DNA from: Tubiluchus corallicola
Taxonomy: Eukaryota > Priapulida > Priapulimorpha > Priapulimorphida > Tubiluchidae
Length of the DNA stretch: 64,000 bases
Direction: 5' to 3'
Assembly: GCA_030141605.1 (NCBI GenBank)
Contig: JAQGDQ010000008.1
Location: 134,501-198,500, forward strand
This document shows positions 58,501 through 64,000 of this stretch, in pieces. Positions within the stretch are counted from its first letter, which is position 1, and each line of letters begins with the position of its first letter. Both the position numbers and the translations under genes were made by a program. The notes below the pieces were generated by a model. It did not search any database. It worked only from the letters and a program-made list of their open reading frames with translations, and had not been told where the DNA came from.

Positions 58501-61500
58501 CGTTAAATGATATGCATTACACACCTGCTGTGCAAAGTCAACTTTATTCGCTCACTTTTGTCAAACTTTCTCTGACTTATATTCTGCAAAATGCTTACCT
58601 AAAAATAATGAATGAGTCACAGATAGCGCCACAAGTTGTATTACAAACTGGAATCATTTGTTATTAGTGTTTAGGAGCCTTGTGCTAACTCTGGAGTATA
58701 TATATGTCTGTTTGTGTTAATAACAATTTTTGCCATACAATATTCTTTTATCAAACATTATTTCATTTATTTCTTTAATAATCTATATAATTTTAATATG
58801 AAGCAATCCATTGTCCCATTTTCATTTTTAACTGTAGGTATCTAAAGTTTTATTTGACATGGGTTGCTACGAGATCTCCCTGGGTGACACCATTGGTATT
58901 GGGACTCCTGGTGAGATGAGAATCATGCTGAAGGAAGTAATGAAACATATTCCTGTAGAAAACTTGGCAATCCACTGTCATGACACGTATGGACAAGCAC
59001 TGGCAAATATTCTGGTGGCACTGCAGGTATAGGAGACCATTTTAAACTACTTAGCTGGATTTGTGTTATTGCATGTTTAGTTTAGAAGGCAATAGGCTAA
59101 CTAAGCTATAGCCTAGGACGTCAAAGTTTAGAAAAAAATCTTGTTCTCCTCAGAAAATGTGTATGCTTTCATATTCATGTAAAGAGCACATTTTATAACA
59201 CACCGCAGGCAGTTACTGAGTGCTGCTTTTATATAAATGCCACATAATGAACAGGTGCAAGGCGTTACACAATAAGCAGTTATGCTGCCTGCTTGAACAT
59301 AAGCGCTATGCAAATACATGTAATTAATAATGACAACTTAGAAACCAGGTTTATAGTTTTTCTAATACACCACCAGTAACTGTTTAACCTGCTCATTGCA
59401 GCATTCAAGCAACCATATATATTCATAATATAGAGATGGGCAGGACAGAACTATCAGGTCTTAGCGTCGTAAAGTCTTGATACTCCCTTGTTAATAGGCT
59501 TAGGTGCCCAATATATCTGTTCTTGTTGGAAATATTTTTTCGGTTTCCTATCAAGTTCAAGTAGCCTTGTTGTCTTTCTTGTTCATTAATGTTAGCTTGT
59601 ATTCTTTTACATCATTTTTGAACGTTTTTGTCTTGACTAGTATGTTATTAACTGTATGGTTTTTCATTCTGACGTCAAATGTCACACATGCTTAATCACA
59701 ACAAGCAAAAGTAAATCTTGGCCAAAAGTGGCACAAAGTGCACTAACGCCTACATATTCTTTAATTTTTTATTAACTGTTCTAAAACAGCTGTGATTATT
59801 TCCGTCTACAGTAAAGCGTTTTGATAATTCGAGGAACAATCTGCTTCCGTTCCTCCCTTCATGGGGTTTTCCATCTGTCGATCTCATTCAAATATTTTGT
59901 AGTGTGTTAGCAATGTCTAATTTCGGGTGCTAAAAATTGTTTGTGGGATCTTCATCAGCTGCTGTGTGACATTTTCAAAGATGAGGATAATAGTAACCCA
60001 GTGTGTCGAGATCTTGAGAAAGGACCAAAAAAAGTCATTTTCCTGTATGAGAAAATTGCATTCTAGTCCGGGACTGTTAGTTTTTAATCTTTGTTAATTA
60101 TTACATTTTAGGCAGGAGTCAGTGTTGTCGATGCATCTGTAGCAGGCCTGGGAGGTTGTCCCTATGCAAAGGGAGCCAGTGGAAATGTGGCCACAGAGGA
60201 TGTAGTATACATGCTTGAAGGGCTTCGCATACGTACAGTAAGGAAAACATTGAGCTCATTGCTAAATACCTCTTACTGACTTGATTAGTTTGTGTTTGTG
60301 TGTTTTTCTGTTTGTGCTTAAAAACAGCTGTAGCTCAAATGTATAATCCTCTCTAGCTCAAGATTACAAACCTGGGCTCATATTCATGTATGCCTTGTCT
60401 TAAGTTTGTTTTTTACGTGTGCAATTATTTGTTCCTAATTTATGTAGTTGCGTTATCTCCTTGACACATCCCAGTTGCGAAAAGATGAATTCGAATAAGC
60501 GTCTTACGACATCATTTAGTCACCCACACTTAGTGAGTTACCAAAGGATTTGTTAAGCAGAATATTGTTACAGCTCTCGTGAGTTGCTAAAGCTAGTACT
60601 GCCCAGTGCATTTTAATCTAAGTCAAATTTTGTGGAATTCAACTAGCTTAATGAAATTAAGTGGCTTCAAATACAACTTTATGAATTCCAACTGACAGCA
60701 ATTAGCGAGATAGACTTAAAACCCAAAAACAGCTGCATATATGCAATGAATGCTTCATGAATGTGAGCACGAAAAAACAATATTGGAGTTTTTCATTAAT
60801 CTTTTCACCAGCTAGACCTAGGTGGATCAAATAGTTGAAATAAGAATTCGAAGTAAGGATTTCAAGTAACGTAATTTTGTGTAATGAACAGTAAAATTAA
60901 CTGCACTTTATGTACAATGGAATAAATTTTTCGAGACCAGACTTCAAGACCAAGATCAGTACAGGATAAACTAAAATTCTCTAGACCAAAACCTGCAAAA
61001 ATTAGTCACAAGACAAAGGCCTCTCTTGACTGGAACATCTCTAGAACAGAACTGTGGGACTAGGATCGAGTGAAATTTCAATTTAAAACCAGAATAAGTT
61101 CAATGTGCTGATGATGCTTCAAGGTCGTATAGGTTTTCTCAAGATCAAACACGAGTTGCAGCATTTTCCCCTACAAAAACTGCTGTTATCAGCTTGCAGT
61201 GTAATCGTAGCATAAGAACTAAAGCTCAAGTATAACTGGCTAGCAAACAGCAAAACAAATGTCAAAAGGAACAAGACAACAAGAACTGTGTCTAATATTC
61301 AACACCATCAGTAAAATTTGCGTGGTTTATGGTGTCTGCTACAGCTTGCAGTTACTATTTAGTGTTTAAAATTACTGCCTGAGTCTACGTGTTTCTACAC
61401 AAAAAGATGGCTAATGAATTGTGTAATGTTTACATAAGCAGTTTTAATTTTGGTATTTTCAATTTTAGGGTGTGAATCTTCGAAAGCTCATTGAAGCTGG

Positions 61501-61573
61501 TGAATTCATCTCTCGATCGATTGGCAAAACGAACATGTCGAAAGTCTCTAGAGCAAAAACAAGCAAACTGTGA
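52600..61573 (+). CDS. HMGCL: HMG-CoA lyase, 10 exons, 338 aa
   Basis: CDS exons: 52600-52710, 53767-53835, 55375-55482, 55895-55990, 56570-56628, 56805-56894, 57315-57378, 58838-59026, 60112-60237, 61469-61573; GT-AG introns, phases consistent. It cleaves HMG-CoA to acetoacetate and acetyl-CoA, the last step of leucine breakdown and of ketogenesis. Seen: residues 1-37 lack acidic residues until D35 and contain Lys, Arg and His among Ser/Leu, as in a mitochondrial presequence; then [11 protein letters not shown] (R53, D54 of the active site), [11 protein letters not shown], the metal-site HCHD (H245, H247) and the lyase signature [17 protein letters not shown] with catalytic C278. Human HMGCL is 325 aa. 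The C-terminus is SKL, a canonical peroxisomal PTS1; the human enzyme ends CKL, whose Cys323 takes part in redox regulation, so that Cys is Ser here. The start has G at -3 and +4. Confidence 0.96.
53876..54233. repeat. Minisatellite, 29 bp unit, about 12 copies, HMGCL intron 2
   Basis: Direct repeats of TTTCAACAATACCTGCTTGACAGTTTACC-like units with a 29 bp period (for example ACCTGC at 53887, 53916 and 53945). Copies differ by single substitutions and small indels, becoming more divergent toward 54200. It begins about 40 bp after exon 2 and is probably length-variable among individuals. Confidence 0.9.
57013..57210 (+). pseudogene. Decayed tandem duplicate of HMGCL exon 6 and flanking intron
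   Basis: The segment from mid exon 6 to about 57012 is repeated immediately downstream with an offset of about 195 bp. The exon part of the copy (57019-57086, ATTGCTGAAAGTCTACAAAG onward) has lost bases relative to the real exon, shifting the frame, and lacks the exon's start and a proper acceptor. A GGTAAA donor-like site remains. The intronic parts (GCTAAATTAAATTTCACATT, GGAACTTGGGTTTCTAATTAAT) are also duplicated. It cannot be a functional alternative exon as read here. Confidence 0.85.
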
Positions 61574-61633
61574 TTAATTTGTTACTTAACTAACTTCGTT
61601 TCTCATGACCAAACCTAGATAATTAAGATGGCA

Positions 61634-61639
61634 AATAAA
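61634..61639 (+). terminator. AATAAA polyadenylation signal of HMGCL
   Basis: First AATAAA after the HMGCL stop, 60 bp downstream. Further copies near 61950 and 62070 could serve as alternatives. Confidence 0.6.
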
Positions 61640-64000
61640 CGCTGCAACAACTCACTAGCTTTTGGTAATAAATGGGTGCTTACAATCAAGATAAGTCCTG
61701 TGCAATCATGCTTAGCATTGCAGTTTATGTTTGTGAGTTGTTTTGCGATATGGTAATTAAAAATTGTCAAATCAGCTTAGGACGAATTTGTCTGATTCTG
61801 AATTCCAGATAACTTTAGTAGGTGCTGGCTGTAAACAGTGCAGATAATAGCATATTGTGCTGTTATCGCTTGGCAGCATTCAGAAAATATTAAAAATTTT
61901 TGTACCCTTAACAATGTTGTTATCCAATAGTGAGACCGCCATTTTTTGCTAAATAAATGATTACTTGAAAATCAAAATTCTGATGTGCATCGTGTGCATG
62001 TTTTGGACAAAATCAAAATGTGGTACCTCCATGTCTGGTTTTATTATACATACTGCTTTTAAGTTTTAATAATAAAGATGCATAAAAGTGAAAAGTTGAA
62101 AGCGTTTGCCATATGAAGCATGTGTGACTAAATTAAAATAAGCACATTTACAGGCCTGGCCATTATTAAACCGACATTTGAAGCCTTTTTCACGATGCCC
62201 TGCAATTTCTCATTTAAAGTAGTCATTTAAATCATTTTCAGTACAAAAGTTCCATGCTGTAACATCTGTGAATAAACACTTACGCAGCTTTAAATAAAGC
62301 ACAATGGTGCTTTATTTTTGTTCATCAAAAGTACGCTAGTATATTTCTTGCTCACAATTTAAAACAAGTTTTATGAAACAAGCCAAGTCCATGCATTATC
62401 TTGTAATAAGTAAATGTATATAATATATAAACATCCGAGAATGTAATATCTGTGCTAAGTAGATGTTACATTCTCTGATACACTGGCCTAAGTAACATGT
62501 CTTACTCTCAAAAGGTTTGACCCACCTTCCATGTGTCTCCTGTTCCTTGTCAGTACCTGTCCTTTTGGACCCAGTCCACCCTGCACACTTATTCAATAAA
62601 ACTGAAAAAACTGTCAAGAAACTGCACCTAACACAACTATTTGTCATTTTGCACAACATATAACTTTATTGAGCAACATAGAATCACTCGTAATAAATAA
62701 ATACGAAATAAAATTTGTGGAATGTTCATTGCGAGATTCAATAATGACTATTGCAGCTCTTATGAATGAATGTTCTACTTAGCTTAGTTTAAATAAAGAA
62801 TGTTGTGAGATGCAATAATACAACAATTTCATCATGATCAACAGGCTCGCTACAAAAAGAATGTTATGAAGATTAATTGCACAAGATCGTATAATTTTGC
62901 AATGATCATTATAAAAAAAGATAATGTCAGCCATAAAATTCAATTGCAATACACAAAACTTAATGGTAATTATAACAAACTTTTTGCTCATAATTTTGGT
63001 AAAAAGTGTCAGAGGTATAACCATTTGCAAAGCATAATTTGATGAGAAGTACTGTAAGCAATCAAATAGTGCAGAACAACCAGTATTGAAATGTTCATTT
63101 ACAAAATCACACAATTTGATGACTGTTACCACGCAACATTCTCCAGATGATTTGCAATAAACAAAACATAAATTGAAATTTAATGCGTGATTTTAGAGTA
63201 TCCATCTTGAAATAATAAATAAAATTTAACTTACAAATTTAATTTAACATTAATCAAACATTTTTTATCAGTAACACAACACTAAATGCGATCAAGCCAC
63301 AAATGTATATGAAAATTATTTACTATAGACATCAACAGATAAAATAAATAAATAAATATACCATTATTTTTTCTACAGCAAAGAGCTAGCCGTACTAATC
63401 TAAACTATGCAAAAAATCTGACTTAAAAATAATTTTTTATTTAATAATAAAAATACATATAAATAATTTGTTGGGGATGGATTGAGGGGCTGAAACAAAT
63501 ATGCAGTTCGAAAGGTCGTTAGTGCAGACAATTTGCTCAAAATGGTTCATTTTTTAGTTGAAATACAGCATGCAATGGCATGGCCACAGAATCCACTCAA
63601 CACGATTACAATGTTTGTGACACGATCAGAACTGGCTTTAATCAACGCTAAATCTCTGATTTAAGCCATGCTATTCAGGAGAGTGCCTTGGTCACATTGG
63701 GATGTATATACATCCTCCTTTATGAAGTAAACAATGAAGATTTCAATAGTAAATGAATCCTCCCACGGTGAGTATTGAACCAAGGTGGTTATGAGTCAAG
63801 TACACGCAAAACATGAATACGTATCCACTTGAAGGTGAACTGCCGGGCAATGTTTAGTAGTATATCAAACATCATTTTACAGACTTACAGAGGATGGAAA
63901 TGGTACAGGAAAACGAAAAGTGCACCCAGGTTAGGCAATAATCTATTAACTTCCCGCTGAATAGATTTTCTTGGATTCAGGTGACCTAGTGGGTATTTTA
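61640..64000. other. Right flank, no gene recognised
   Basis: AT-rich DNA with an AAAT microsatellite near 63339-63360. Minus-strand frames at 62396-62659 and 62779-63132 show no recognisable protein. The stretch might include the 3' UTR of a minus-strand gene beyond the window, but nothing confirms it. A weak tRNA-like motif lies at 63761-63803. Confidence 0.5.
63761..63803 (-). repeat. tRNA-like fragment, possible SINE
   Basis: Read on the minus strand it contains CTTGACTCATAACCACC, then GGTTCAATACTCACC. The second part resembles a polymerase III B box (complement of 63771-63781), and CTCATAA could be the relic of a CAT anticodon loop. The stems do not pair cleanly, so it is at best a SINE or tRNA-pseudogene fragment. 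Confidence 0.3.

Noticed and set aside
1-64000. Bacterial-type operon, CRISPR array, phage or toxin system
   Set aside because: All genes are spliced metazoan orthologues; the repeats found are tandem arrays or transposon ends, without spacer-repeat architecture.

Overview
This is a stretch of animal nuclear genome: AT-rich, with intron-rich genes (10 to 14 coding exons each), GT-AG introns, AATAAA polyadenylation signals and many decayed transposable elements. The four complete genes are clear metazoan orthologues, but the sequence alone does not fix the phylum. A non-bilaterian or other slowly evolving invertebrate (a sponge, for example) would fit, but this is only an inference. I see no prokaryotic operons, CRISPR arrays or phage genes.

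Layout. (1) 1-7500: no host gene. It holds simple repeats, a dispersed repeat, a heavily deleted Ty3/gypsy LTR retrotransposon (tRNA-Leu primer site, gag remnant, integrase tail) and two degenerate tandem arrays. (2) 7501-17586, plus strand: WRNIP1 (AAA+ ATPase with a UBZ finger). Its first intron carries a LINE relic and a 921 bp Tigger/pogo-like element. (3) 17587-19766: convergent 3' regions. (4) 19767-33330, minus strand: AMFR/gp78, an ER ubiquitin ligase, complete from N-terminus to VIM motif, with a second Tigger-like element in its last intron. (5) 33331-38885: the 5' intergenic space shared by AMFR and USP38, with a hAT-like element and a tandem duplication. (6) 38886-50284, plus: USP38/USP35-type deubiquitinase. 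A truncated Tigger copy ends 22 bp before the exon 2 acceptor. (7) 50285-52599: 3' region with two tandem duplications. (8) 52600-61573, plus: HMGCL, HMG-CoA lyase with a presequence and a C-terminal SKL. It has an intronic minisatellite and a decayed tandem copy of exon 6. (9) 61574-64000: no gene recognised.

I assembled all four coding sequences by hand. Splice phases are consistent throughout, giving 563, 648, 906 and 338 residues. Three of the four genes act on ubiquitin (reader, E3, deubiquitinase). AMFR (HMG-CoA reductase turnover in other animals) and HMGCL both touch HMG-CoA metabolism. Neither pattern proves functional clustering. I found no convincing new multi-gene system. The most informative oddities are the Tigger-derived sequence that may supply a splice branch point, the three complementary Tigger copies, the gag-integrase deletion derivative, and the HMGCL exon duplication and SKL terminus.
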